From the NCBI GenBank assembly GCA_028871475.1, contig JAGWMZ010000037.1:1-36364 (forward strand): a stretch of 36,364 nucleotides of DNA, written 5' to 3'. Numbering within the stretch: position 1 is the stretch's first letter; every line of letters starts with the position of its first letter. Below, in pieces: positions 9,546 to 17,617 of the stretch. The notes under the pieces are model-generated. The model was given only the letters and a program-made list of their open reading frames with translations. It did no database searches and was not told the DNA's origin. This stretch comes from Sphingomonadales bacterium (GTDB lineage Bacteria > Pseudomonadota > Alphaproteobacteria > Sphingomonadales > Sphingomonadaceae). Made by a program: the position numbers and the translations under genes.

Positions 9546-11249
9546 ATGGGATTACGGCACCTTGAGCAAACCATTTCAAATCTATCTGGGGGTTCTGTGA
9601 CCATTCAGGCGGTAACGGGTAGCGCGTGCGATCTCTACGACATTCTTGACCAGGCCACCAACAACGATCTTGCGCCAATAGTCGGTCTTCTGATCGGCTC
9701 GCCTTTCAGCTATCTAAGGCATGCCCGCGCCTATCTGCGCCATAAACCTGACCACGGCAGCTACCGCGACCAGATTGCCGACGATCTCTACCGCCTTGGT
9801 TTCTGGCTCACCGAGGGCCTGACCACTCTGGCGGGAAGCATGGATCGCGAAAAACCCAGCTATGCCGGCCTACTTGCCGCAGCATGCAAGCAGACTGGCA
9901 TCCCTGCCACCGGGCTCGACATGGCCCAACGCGAGGCGATGCTCATCAACGTGTTCATCAAGCAGCACCTTTTGACCGCCGAGCCCGAAGCTCGAGCAGC
10001 GCTGGTCAGCGAAGCTGCGAACGCGGCGGGAAAGGCCGCGGCGGGCGTGCTGAGCACCGACGGATGGCTCCCGTTTGTCGGAGCGCTGGTTGAGATAGGC
10101 CATCTGCGTGGCATCATGGTCGCAGATGGTCGCTTGCAGGACGCGTCCGGCGAGGGAAAGGCGGGCGCACTGGTGCGGCGAGCCGAACCTGAAAGCGTCG
10201 TCAGCATTACCGGCGACGATGGAGAGCACGCGTTTTCGCTGGCCACGATCCCACAGGATAACGCCGAGGGCTGGGATTTCATCGTGCCCGATGGCCGGAC
10301 AATAAGCAAGCTGACGCCCTTCATCCAGGCCTTGCAGCCTTTCTTCAGCGCAGAGCTGATGCTTGCTGGAAAGCATATCTACAGTTCCGAGGTGGCGCTT
10401 TCCTGGAGCGAGAAGGCCAAGGCCTTCTATGGGGTGTCCAAGGGCCAAAAGGGAATGGTGGATCTTCAGCAGGTCACCGCCATCGGCATTTCCGGCCCGG
10501 CGGTCTTATTGACCGCGGCCAGCGCCATTGCCCAGCAACAGCAGATGCAGCGCATCGAGGAGAGTCTCGACGAGATCAAGACGATGCTTGCGGACGTGTC
10601 ACGCTTCCAGCAGGACGAGCGTCGTTCGATCCTGACGGGGTCCATTCGATATTTTCGGCAGGTTGCCCAGGCTGTGCTGTCAGGCGAACTCTCGCCCGAG
10701 GTGCTGCACACCATCGAGCATCACGAGGCCGAGCTGCTCAAGGTCCACGATCACCTGGTCAAGGATCTACGGACGGCGACCGAAGCCCTGCGCGCGATCA
10801 AGAAGGACACTTTCGGGTCGAGCAAGTACGTCAAGGCTCTTCAAGACGCGCAAGCGACGATCATGAGCCGCTACGACGACATCCTGCTCTGCTTGCGGGC
10901 GCGGGCCTGCGGCTATCAGCTCATGTCCGCCTACCCTGGGCGCGAAGCGGGCAAGAAGGCACGTTTCGATGCCATTGCCGAGGATTTTCGTCCGTTTCTC
11001 CCCGCGGGCGAGGCAACGACGACGATCGACCGGGTTCTCCGGGAAAAACTGCTGGCGATCTCATCCTTCGAGAGCAAGGCGGCGCTGCTGGCCAGCGAAA
11101 ACACCCTGTTTGACAACATCGTCGTGGGCGATCGTGCGATCATGGCGGCTGTTAAGCCAGCGATGCCGCTTGAATTCCAGACTGGCGATGCGGTCGTGAT
11201 CGACTTCCAGGTCGAGGCAGGGGAAGTGGTGGGCGTTCGGCTGGCGTGA
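9546..11249 (+). CDS. Uncharacterised protein, weakly YaaW-like, with a membrane/coiled-coil segment
   Basis: A 567-residue protein I cannot assign firmly. The first 200 residues (DLYDILDQATNNDLAPIVG, then YRDQIADDLYRLGFWLTE and later EAMLINVFIKQHL) faintly resemble YaaW/ubiquinol-cytochrome-c-chaperone-like domains; this is recall, not alignment. Around residues 310-350 a small-residue hydrophobic stretch (GISGPAVLLTAASAIA) is followed by a Q-rich heptad region (QQQQMQRIEESLDEIK), which suggests a membrane anchor joined to a coiled coil. The C-terminal third is helical. ATG 9546 lacks a ribosome site; GTG 9597 (codon 18) has GGGGG 4 nt upstream and may be the true start. It is the first gene of a same-strand three-gene cluster. 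Confidence 0.8.
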   Translation: MGLRHLEQTISNLSGGSVTIQAVTGSACDLYDILDQATNNDLAPIVGLLIGSPFSYLRHARAYLRHKPDHGSYRDQIADDLYRLGFWLTEGLTTLAGSMDREKPSYAGLLAAACKQTGIPATGLDMAQREAMLINVFIKQHLLTAEPEARAALVSEAANAAGKAAAGVLSTDGWLPFVGALVEIGHLRGIMVADGRLQDASGEGKAGALVRRAEPESVVSITGDDGEHAFSLATIPQDNAEGWDFIVPDGRTISKLTPFIQALQPFFSAELMLAGKHIYSSEVALSWSEKAKAFYGVSKGQKGMVDLQQVTAIGISGPAVLLTAASAIAQQQQMQRIEESLDEIKTMLADVSRFQQDERRSILTGSIRYFRQVAQAVLSGELSPEVLHTIEHHEAELLKVHDHLVKDLRTATEALRAIKKDTFGSSKYVKALQDAQATIMSRYDDILLCLRARACGYQLMSAYPGREAGKKARFDAIAEDFRPFLPAGEATTTIDRVLREKLLAISSFESKAALLASENTLFDNIVVGDRAIMAAVKPAMPLEFQTGDAVVIDFQVEAGEVVGVRLA

Positions 11250-11290
11250 TCGCTTCAGCGTCGTCGGCGGCATCGAGGCATGAAGCGGGT

Positions 11291-11319
11291 GTGTCGCATT
11301 TCAGGGATGAATGCGACAC
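11291..11319. other. Perfect 10-bp hairpin between the first two genes of the cluster
   Basis: GTGTCGCATT (11291-11300) and AATGCGACAC (11310-11319) pair perfectly around a 9-nt loop, 41 bp after one stop codon and 50 bp before the next start. There is no U-run, so it may be an attenuator, mRNA stabiliser or protein-binding site rather than a plain terminator. Confidence 0.5.
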
Positions 11320-11368
11320 GCAGAACACGCTTTCACCTGACAGGCTTTGAATGTAGCTTCGGGATATC

Positions 11369-12202
11369 ATGGCCGCTGACACCGAACCCAAGGCACAGAT
11401 AAGTCCAGCGGACATGCAGGTGGTTGAGCGCGTTCTCAACATGAAGAGTGGCTATGTGCTGGATTTCAGCGACCGTACCTTCGACGAGTTCATCGCTCAT
11501 GAGGTTGGCATTGACGCCACCGCTCCGCGCTTCTCCGAAGATGGTGGTTCAAAGGCAAGGCGACTTCGCCGCATTCTCCCTTCGCTCGCCGCCGGCCAGC
11601 AGGCGAAGCTGCTGCGCGCATTTCTGGACTATCGGGACAGCCCCGGACGCGACAGCCGCGTCGACCTGCTCGATGACGAATGGCGGCATGCCTACGAGAA
11701 AATCATTCGAGGCTTGGAAAAGCAGGTAGCGGACGCCGACAACACGTACGCGGCCAGCGCTTGGACGGGAATTCGCAGCATGCGTGAGCAGGTTGCGATC
11801 GTCCGTGGCCTCGCTCCCGTGGCACTCAGGGAGATTGATAGCCTTGCCGATCTTATTGAGAGCAAACGGTTCAACGATCCCATCACCGCTGACGCCGTGC
11901 AATGCCTGCGAGACCTTCATCGGGAACTGGGCGAACTGATACATGCTGTCGATCGCGGCCATATGACCCGCGCAGCGGTCGAGGCGATCGAAGCGAACCG
12001 TGAGAAACTCACCCACTACATCAAGCAGGGCGCGAAGCTTGCGGTGGTGGCCCCCACGATGACGTTCGGCATCATGCACCTCCTCTCCTGGCTGTCTGGC
12101 GTGCCCGTCGACAGCACCATGGTTTCAACCGTGTACGGCTCGCTTGTCGGCGCTGACGTCCTGACGACATTTGCCAAAAAATCGAGCCTGGCGGGAAAAT
12201 AG
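11369..12202 (+). CDS. Uncharacterised protein with an Abi-type N-terminal module and a C-terminal hydrophobic region
   Basis: A 277-residue protein. Residues 28-90 (GYVLDFSDRTFDEFI, GGSKARRLRRIL, LLRAFLDY) resemble a small module that I recall at the N-terminus of many bacterial proteins of the abortive-infection type (the FS-RTF-EF ... GSKA-RLR pattern). The middle is helical. Residues about 216-250 contain two short hydrophobic stretches (AVVAPTMTFGIMHLLSWL and VSTVYGSLVGADVL) that could be membrane helices. It lies between the 567-residue protein and the small nuclease-like protein, with only 8 nt to the latter, so those two are almost certainly co-transcribed. Catalytic residues are not evident. 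Confidence 0.78.
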   Translation: MAADTEPKAQISPADMQVVERVLNMKSGYVLDFSDRTFDEFIAHEVGIDATAPRFSEDGGSKARRLRRILPSLAAGQQAKLLRAFLDYRDSPGRDSRVDLLDDEWRHAYEKIIRGLEKQVADADNTYAASAWTGIRSMREQVAIVRGLAPVALREIDSLADLIESKRFNDPITADAVQCLRDLHRELGELIHAVDRGHMTRAAVEAIEANREKLTHYIKQGAKLAVVAPTMTFGIMHLLSWLSGVPVDSTMVSTVYGSLVGADVLTTFAKKSSLAGK

Positions 12203-12210
12203 GAAGGACG

Positions 12211-12717
12211 ATGGTTTCAGTCACAAGCCTGACCGGCGCGGCCGGCGAGCATTTCGTGATGAGCGAGTTGCTGCGCCGGGGCCTCATCGCGGCGCTCGCT
12301 CCCGCAGGCGTTCCCAATTGCGACATCGTGGTCACGGACAATATCGGGGACCGGCTCTGCGCAGTTCAGGTCAAGAGCCGGAATAGCACGGGAGCCGATG
12401 GCGGCTGGCACATGGGCAGGAAGCACGAGACCCTGACCGCACCAACCCTGTTCTATTGCTTCGTGGATTTCGCGATGGGCAAGGAGTGTGGGCCATTCAC
12501 CTACGTCGTGCCCGCTTCAGTCGTCGCGAACGTTCTCGCCGAATGCCATCAAGCCTGGCTCGACCAGCCGGGGAAAAAGGGCCAGCAGCGCAAGGATGGG
12601 GATATGCGCCGGTTTCTGCCTGACTATGGCCACCTCGAAATGGGCAGGTACGAAAAAGGCTGGCTCGAACCCTATCGCGAGGCTTGGCATCTTCTTACAC
12701 GCGGAGTCAGCACCTGA
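12211..12717 (+). CDS. Small PD-(D/E)XK nuclease-like protein
   Basis: A 168-residue protein with the core of a restriction-endonuclease-like fold: E13 in GAAGEHFVMSELLRRG, D38 in NCDIVV and the Q-x-K signature CAVQVKSRN (Q53, K55). The length fits a single nuclease domain with a helical C-terminal tail (EKGWLEPYREAWHLL). A good ribosome site (AGGAAGG, about 12202-12208) precedes the ATG, 8 nt after the upstream stop codon. As the third gene of the cluster it could be the effector, with the two upstream proteins as sensor or membrane parts. That division of labour is inference; the fold call rests on the motif order and spacing. Confidence 0.78.
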   Translation: MVSVTSLTGAAGEHFVMSELLRRGLIAALAPAGVPNCDIVVTDNIGDRLCAVQVKSRNSTGADGGWHMGRKHETLTAPTLFYCFVDFAMGKECGPFTYVVPASVVANVLAECHQAWLDQPGKKGQQRKDGDMRRFLPDYGHLEMGRYEKGWLEPYREAWHLLTRGVST

Positions 12718-12793
12718 TCAGAAAGCGGAGGCGCGCGTAACTTTCCATCGCTTTGCCACCTAGTAGAGGGTGATCGCCTACAGGAGTTCCCTC

Positions 12794-12967
12794 ATGTCCT
12801 TTTTTCATCCCCGTCGTACTCCCCGGTTCATGCCGTTCGTCGCGGCATTGTGCGCCAGAGAAGGCGTGCTCACCTGCATGGCCCCGGGTATCGCGGCGAG
12901 ACCGGCGTACTCGCACCCGCGCCTGAGGGAAGCTCGCTTCCAGCCACGGACAGCGGGTAGGCCATGA
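12794..12967 (+). CDS. Possible small protein, 57 residues
   Basis: A short frame preceded by AGGAG (12782-12786), 7 nt from its ATG, which is a good initiation context. The product is rich in arginine and proline, with no recognised domain, signal peptide or membrane segment. It follows the three-gene cluster by 76 bp. It may be a random frame in GC-rich sequence. Confidence 0.25.
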   Translation: MSFFHPRRTPRFMPFVAALCAREGVLTCMAPGIAARPAYSHPRLREARFQPRTAGRP

Positions 12968-13030
12968 GGTTGTTAACCTTCTACAGCGCCCAGATATGGC
13001 TTAGTGGAAGCGGCTCAAAGCTTTGACCTT

Positions 13031-14260
13031 CTACGCCCTGAACGATCCGATGCGATCAAACTGACCCATCGGAATGTTCCATTTGATCAGGTCGATCTTA
13101 TGCTCGCCAAGCGGAAATTCGATTAGCGCCAAGCCGTCGGGCAACACTGCACCGCCACGATCGAACTCGGAACTGCCGCTGCGGCCACCCCGCCGAAGCG
13201 ATTCAATGTCAAGCGGCGCTATGTCGATATCCACGCTCACGTCATCGTCAGGGTCGTTGAGAAAAGCCCCGAGCGCTGCCTTTCCGATATCATTCTCGAC
13301 GGCAAAGACGGGGCCCGAGAATTTCGGGAGCCGCAAGGCACCGTGTTGTAGCATCATAAAGAATGCATCGTCCTCGAGCCATTCTCTTGGCCACCAGTGG
13401 CGACTGAAAAGCGAGCTCAACCACCGCTTGCCGCGCCATTCGAACCGGGCAAAAACGAGCGGGATCGGCGGTGCCTGACCTGTTCGCATGGCCACCCCAA
13501 GCTCGGCGCCATACGCAAGGGTGAATGCGCCTGCGTAATTCTGCCGCAATAGACGACGGCGCGTGATCATATCGAGCAGATCGGCCGCCGAGGCTTTCGA
13601 CGCCGCCGCGCCCGCCGGTTTTGTGGCAGTGTGTGCGATCCGCATTTCGGCATCCTTGCCAAACCGCATCCAGGTTCCAACACTATATCCGTGTGTCGCG
13701 GTCACGCCGCCAACAAGGTGACCAAGGTGAGGTCTGACCTGCTCGCGATAACCCTTACGAACCGCTGCAACGAAGGTCTTCTCGTCCTTTGCTGCGGATC
13801 CCTTCGCCTCCAGCAGTGCGACCCCGGCCATTGGGCCGAGCATCACGTAATCAGGCGAGGACGCAACAGATGAAGAGCTGCCCAGAGACTCAAAATGGGC
13901 GAACCAAACATAGCCCTCATCCACCATCGATCGAACTGCAAGGCCGGCGGCGACGGTGCCCGTGAAGAAGGTTCCGACATAGTCTTTGAACTGGCTGGCA
14001 GACGCCAAAACCCCAAAGGCCGTTGCGGTATCGTCGACATGCGGTCCGACCAGTCGAAACATGAGTTCCACCTCCGGAGCCGCGGCATGGGGAGCGACAT
14101 AGCCGAGATGGCTTGCCTTGGCAGTGGCGAGCATAAACTCCAACCAGTCGAACACGATCGATTTTGAAACCGGCACGCGCCCGACGACTTTTGGATCGGT
14201 GGATTTATACGGCAGCTTGGCGGTGATCGGCAGATCTTTCCGCGTTGTCATCCAAGTCAT
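13031..14260 (-). CDS. Uncharacterised protein with a D...E-x-K nuclease-like core
   Basis: A 409-residue protein not assigned to a named family. Residues 100-155 look like a PD-(D/E)XK core: a helix with GTVAAGLAV, GYVWFAHFE, then PDYVMLG (P136-D137) and LLEAKGS (E151, K153), in the D-strand-ExK order. The C-terminal half has long aromatic-rich stretches (RHWWPREWLEDDAFFMML). It stands alone and converges on the preceding cluster, with a 12-bp palindrome TCAAAGCTTTGA (13015-13026) just past its stop. The start is taken at the ATG with GGGGA about 5 nt upstream; M4 is an alternative. A DNA-cleaving role is inferred from the motif only. Confidence 0.72.
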   Translation of the reverse strand: MTWMTTRKDLPITAKLPYKSTDPKVVGRVPVSKSIVFDWLEFMLATAKASHLGYVAPHAAAPEVELMFRLVGPHVDDTATAFGVLASASQFKDYVGTFFTGTVAAGLAVRSMVDEGYVWFAHFESLGSSSSVASSPDYVMLGPMAGVALLEAKGSAAKDEKTFVAAVRKGYREQVRPHLGHLVGGVTATHGYSVGTWMRFGKDAEMRIAHTATKPAGAAASKASAADLLDMITRRRLLRQNYAGAFTLAYGAELGVAMRTGQAPPIPLVFARFEWRGKRWLSSLFSRHWWPREWLEDDAFFMMLQHGALRLPKFSGPVFAVENDIGKAALGAFLNDPDDDVSVDIDIAPLDIESLRRGGRSGSSEFDRGGAVLPDGLALIEFPLGEHKIDLIKWNIPMGQFDRIGSFRA

Positions 14261-14396
14261 CTAATCCCCGTTCCTCACAGCATCATAGATGTCTGTCGCA
14301 GGTTACGCACCCGGCTTCAGATCATATTCGCCTATCGCCTTGGCTCGGATTGCCGCCTTTTCCAACCGGTTTCTTCGCTCCCGCGCGCGAGCCTTC

Positions 14397-15870
14397 TCAC
14401 CCGTGAGTGTCGCCTGCCAGGTTCAGTGCCGCCGCCACGCCCGCGCCATAGCCCGGGTCTGCCCTTGCGCAGTTGTCGATGTGGCGCTGCTTGATGTGCT
14501 CGCCCGCGTCGCCCATCGCCCGCGCCGTGTTCTCGAACAGCCGCTGCTGCGCCTCCTCGTCCAGCAGCCGGAAGAGGTTGCCGGGCTGTTCCCAGTGGTC
14601 GTCGTCCACCCGATGGTCCCAGTGGTCCGCCGCCCCCCAGGACGGGCAGCGGCGGTTCGGCGTAGGCGGACTGGTTGCCCCACAGCCCCTGCGTGTTCGG
14701 GTGGTAGCTGGTCGTGCCGCCGAGATTTCCGTCCGTGCGCATGGCGCCGTCGCGGTGGTAGCTGTGGAAGGGGCACTTGGGCGCGTTGACCGGAATGTGG
14801 TTGAAGTTGACGCCGAGACGGTAGCGCTGCGCGTCACCGTAGGAGAACAGGCGCGCCTGCAGCATCTTGTCCGGGGAGAAGCCGATGCCGGGGACGATGT
14901 TGGCGGGAGAGAAGGCCGCCTGCTCGACCTCGGCGAAGTAGTTGCCCTGGTTCCGGTCCAGCACCATCTCCCCGACCTCGATCAGCGGATAGTCCGCCTT
15001 GGGCCAGACCTTGGTCAGGTCGAACGGATTGTGCCTGTGGGTCCGGGCCTGCTCCTCGGTCATCACCTGGATGAACAGCGTCCACTTGGGATGGTCGCCG
15101 CGCTTGATGCTCTCGAACAGGTCGCGCCCGTGACTTTCGCGGTCCTTCGCGACGATGGCCTCCGCCTCCTCGTCGGTCAGGTTGTCGATGCCCTGCTGGC
15201 TGCGGAAGTGGAACTTGACCCAGACCCGCTCGCCGTCGGCATTGAGCATCGAGAAGGTGTGGCTGCCAAATCCATGCATGTGGCGGAAGGTGCTCGGCAG
15301 CCCCCGGTCGGACATGACGATGGTCACCTGGTGCAGCGCCTCGGGCAGCATCGACCAGAAGTCCCAGTTGCTGTTCGCCGAGCGGAAGCCCGTGCACGGA
15401 TCGCGCTTGATGGCATGGTTGAGGTCGGAAAAGCGCAGGGGGTCGCGGAAGAAGAACACCGGCGTGTTGTTGCCCACGACATCCCAGTTGCCTTCGTCCG
15501 TGTAGAACTTCACCGCGAAGCCGCGAATGTCACGCTCGGCGTCGGCCGCGCCGCGCTCGCCGGCGACGGTGGAGAAGCGCATGAACAGGTCGGTCATCTT
15601 GCCCACCTCGGCGAAGATCGACGCCTTGGTGTAGCGGGTGATGTCGTGCGTCACGGTGAAGCTGCCGTAGGCCCCCCACCCCTTAGCATGCATGCGGCGC
15701 TCGGGAATCACCTCGGGGTCGAAGTGGGCCAGCTTCTCGATCAGCCAGATGTCCTGCAGGAGCGGGGGGCCGCGCGGCCCCGCGGTCATGATGTTCGTGT
15801 TGTCGGCAACGGGCGCGCCGGTGGCGTTGGTGAACGGCGGGGCGGAGGGGGATGTGTCGCGGTCGCTCAT
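14397..15870 (-). pseudogene. katA: Haem catalase gene with a +1 frameshift near the C-terminus
   Basis: A monofunctional haem catalase (2 H2O2 to 2 H2O + O2). The start MSDRDTSPS (15870) leads into RRMHAKGWGAYGSF (distal His), NTPVFFFRDP (distal Asn) and RLFSYGDAQRYRLGVNFN (proximal haem Tyr). The frame is right up to YAEPPLPV, then a run of six C on the plus strand (14633-14638) shifts it. Beyond this point the correct catalase ending (WGAADHWDHRVDDDHWEQ, then FENTARAMGDAGEHIKQRH and AALNLAG) continues in the neighbouring frame to the stop at 14397. Five bases in that run would give a normal protein of about 490 residues. As read, the shifted frame runs on to 14332 with a foreign tail of about 100 residues. 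It could be a real mutation or a homopolymer sequencing error. Confidence 0.88.
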
Positions 15871-16585
15871 GAGCTTCCCTGGATGAAGGAGTGATCCGGG
15901 AAGCGTCGCGCGTTTCGGCATCGGTTTATTGGAGCAGTCCGGCGATTTTGTAGAAATCGGGCGTGTCTTGCAGCGGATCTTCAAATTTGAGGGAACTGCG
16001 AAGCTTGCACCGCACCTCAGTCGCGATGCCCGCGCCCAGACTGAAGTTTCGCCCCCCGCCCTGCCGCCCCCCCCCTCTCAGGCCCTCGCATGACCCTGGA
16101 TGCCTGGATGGCTGATCGACCCGCGGTCGGCAACGCCCCCCGCCGGCGGAGGTCGGGATCGCGGGCGGAGCGCTGGCGGCTTCGCCCATCGTCAAATTGT
16201 GCCGGACCACCGGCGCGCCCTTGTGGGACCGGCGCGGTTTGGACCGCTTCCGACCCGGGTTGAGTCAGGCCCTGCGGGGCCGACATGCCGGCGACCCGTC
16301 CACGGGCGCCAATCGCTGCCGCGGCGGCGGCTGCTTCGACATCACGGGGTGATGGGAAAATCGAATGATCGTCCACGGAGTGGGGAAAAGGAATCATGGT
16401 GTTTACGCAAGCGAAACAGAGGAGCCAGCATCAACGCGAGGGACGCGTCCGGGAGGAAGTTCGGAAAATCGGAGCCGCAGGGCCGCAGGCCCGCGCACGT
16501 CGGACGCGATGCCGCGACCCGCCCTGCACATAATCCGGCCCGACCTCCACAGTCGGGCGGTCTGCGCCTTTGGGCGCACATCTAG
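15871..16585. other. Long stretch without a supported gene upstream of the catalase gene
   Basis: Over 700 bp of very GC-rich sequence. Several overlapping frames exist on both strands, but they are low-complexity (Ala/Arg/Gly/Pro), lack ribosome sites and match no domain I know. It includes a C-rich run near 16067-16076. It must hold the catalase promoter, which I cannot pinpoint. Confidence 0.45.
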
Positions 16586-16617
16586 TGGGGCGCGGATCAC
16601 TTTAAATCCGCGTCCCA
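16586..16617. other. 12-bp stem hairpin
   Basis: TGGGGCGCGGAT (16586-16597) pairs with ATCCGCGTCCCA (16606-16617) with a single G-T wobble and an 8-nt loop. It is the first of several strong inverted repeats between 16.5 and 17.6 kb. Function unknown. Confidence 0.5.
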
Positions 16618-16654
16618 GTAGATGGAACTCAACCAGACGGGAAAGCCATCCCTG

Positions 16655-16689
16655 GCGGTGTGAATACCTTCGGAGGGCGTTCACACCGC
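16655..16689 (-). terminator. Hairpin just past the 88-residue gene, terminator-like
   Basis: GCGGTGTGAA (16655-16664) and TTCACACCGC (16680-16689) form a perfect 10-bp stem with a 15-nt loop. It lies 11 bp beyond the stop codon of the small minus-strand gene. No U-tract follows, so factor-independent termination is uncertain. Confidence 0.45.
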
Positions 16690-16699
16690 AGCGGTCAGG

Positions 16700-16966
16700 T
16701 CATGCGGCAAGCCGTTCATCGGGCCAGATGCGCCCCGTGTTCGCGATCTTCCGCTCCGTCTTCGTGTGGTAGAAGCTGCTGCGGGGCGTGAGCTTGACGC
16801 TCAGGCTCGTTCCGACGGGCACATGGATCGCAAACCCGCACTGGTCCTCGACGATCCATTGGCGACTGATCTTGATGTCGGCATGTCCGGTCTCGTCCAG
16901 GGCCGACCGGATCATCCGGATGAATTCGCGGTTCGAAAACCCCGGCTGGGTTTCTTCGTTCTTCAT
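16700..16966 (-). CDS. Small uncharacterised protein, 88 residues
   Basis: Starts MKNEETQPGFSN, with AGAGGAG about 8 nt before the ATG at 16966, a strong initiation context. The mixed, non-repetitive composition (REFIRMIRSALDE, ADIKISRQWIVEDQ, GFAIHVPVGTSLSV) suggests a real alpha/beta protein. No motif is recognised. It is isolated within an otherwise gene-free region and is followed by a 10-bp hairpin. Confidence 0.6.
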   Translation of the reverse strand: MKNEETQPGFSNREFIRMIRSALDETGHADIKISRQWIVEDQCGFAIHVPVGTSLSVKLTPRSSFYHTKTERKIANTGRIWPDERLAA

Positions 16967-17042
16967 TTCAATGTCTCCTCTTGAGTTCATGGAAAAGATT
17001 TTCCCCTCCCATCGCTTGCTCGCTGAAATCTCGCCGACGCCT

Positions 17043-17069
17043 GTCGACGGGCACTGCAGTGCCCGCGAC
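17043..17069. other. Perfect 18-bp palindrome inside a longer hairpin
   Basis: CGGGCACTGCAGTGCCCG (17048-17065) is a perfect palindrome. The flanking GTCG (17043-17046) and CGAC (17066-17069) extend the pairing past a one-base bulge. It lies about 80 bp upstream of the small minus-strand gene and could be a regulator-binding site for it. Confidence 0.5.
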
Positions 17070-17562
17070 CGGATGGAGCCCTTCGGTCGCCTGCATGGCG
17101 CCGAAGGACTGACCCCGAATGGATGAGGTGGATTCGATGAAGGGAATGATAGGAAAAGCAGCGCCAGCAGGCCCTGCGTTTACGATTTCTTCACTTCCTA
17201 CCTTGTACGCTCCGCTGGGGCGTGAGGGAGTTAATTCCATTTTCCCCTCTCCCCGAAGCCTACACCAAGTAGCTTCGGTAAAGGGTGCGCGTGGTCGCGC
17301 ATTAAGGGTTGGCCTTCGAGGTCCAACCCGCCGGGGCTGCCGCGAGACCCGGACCGCCTGGTTCGAGCTCAGTCAGCCCTCTGCTTTTCCCCAACCACCA
17401 TGCGCCATGGGCGTCGATCCGACAGGCCCTCAGTGGTCGTCACCTTGTCCGCGATGAGGCTATCGAGGACGTCCGGCTGGATGGCGGCGTCACGACAGCC
17501 TGCCGCGCGAGGCGCGATCGGCATCGCTCGGTCCCCGCAGGACCGGGGCAGCGGATCAGGTC
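17070..17562. other. Gene-free stretch with further hairpins
   Basis: No supported coding frame. It includes inverted repeats CCGAAGC...GCTTCGG (17253-17278) and GGGTTGG...CCAACCC (17306-17329, with inner CCT/AGG pairing). Confidence 0.45.
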
Positions 17563-17585
17563 GCCCCTCGCCCTGGGCGAGGGGC
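17563..17585 (-). terminator. GC-rich hairpin after the AddA-like gene
   Basis: GCCCCTCGCCC (17563-17573) and GGGCGAGGGGC (17575-17585) are an 11-bp perfect inverted repeat around one base, 33 bp beyond the AddA-like stop codon. Its strength and position fit a transcription end, but there is no U-tract. Confidence 0.5.
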
Positions 17586-17617
17586 TTGCGGGTGAAGGCG
17601 GCGGCGCCAGCTCGTCG

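Noticed and set aside
14473..15894. 473-residue plus-strand frame opposite the catalase gene
   Set aside because: It mirrors a gene with clear catalase motifs; long antisense frames are expected at this GC content and the product has no domain.
16067..16076. C-rich run as a possible phase-variation tract
   Set aside because: No supported gene crosses it.
16017..16397. 126-residue minus-strand frame upstream of the catalase gene
   Set aside because: Low complexity (Ala and Arg runs), no ribosome site, no domain.
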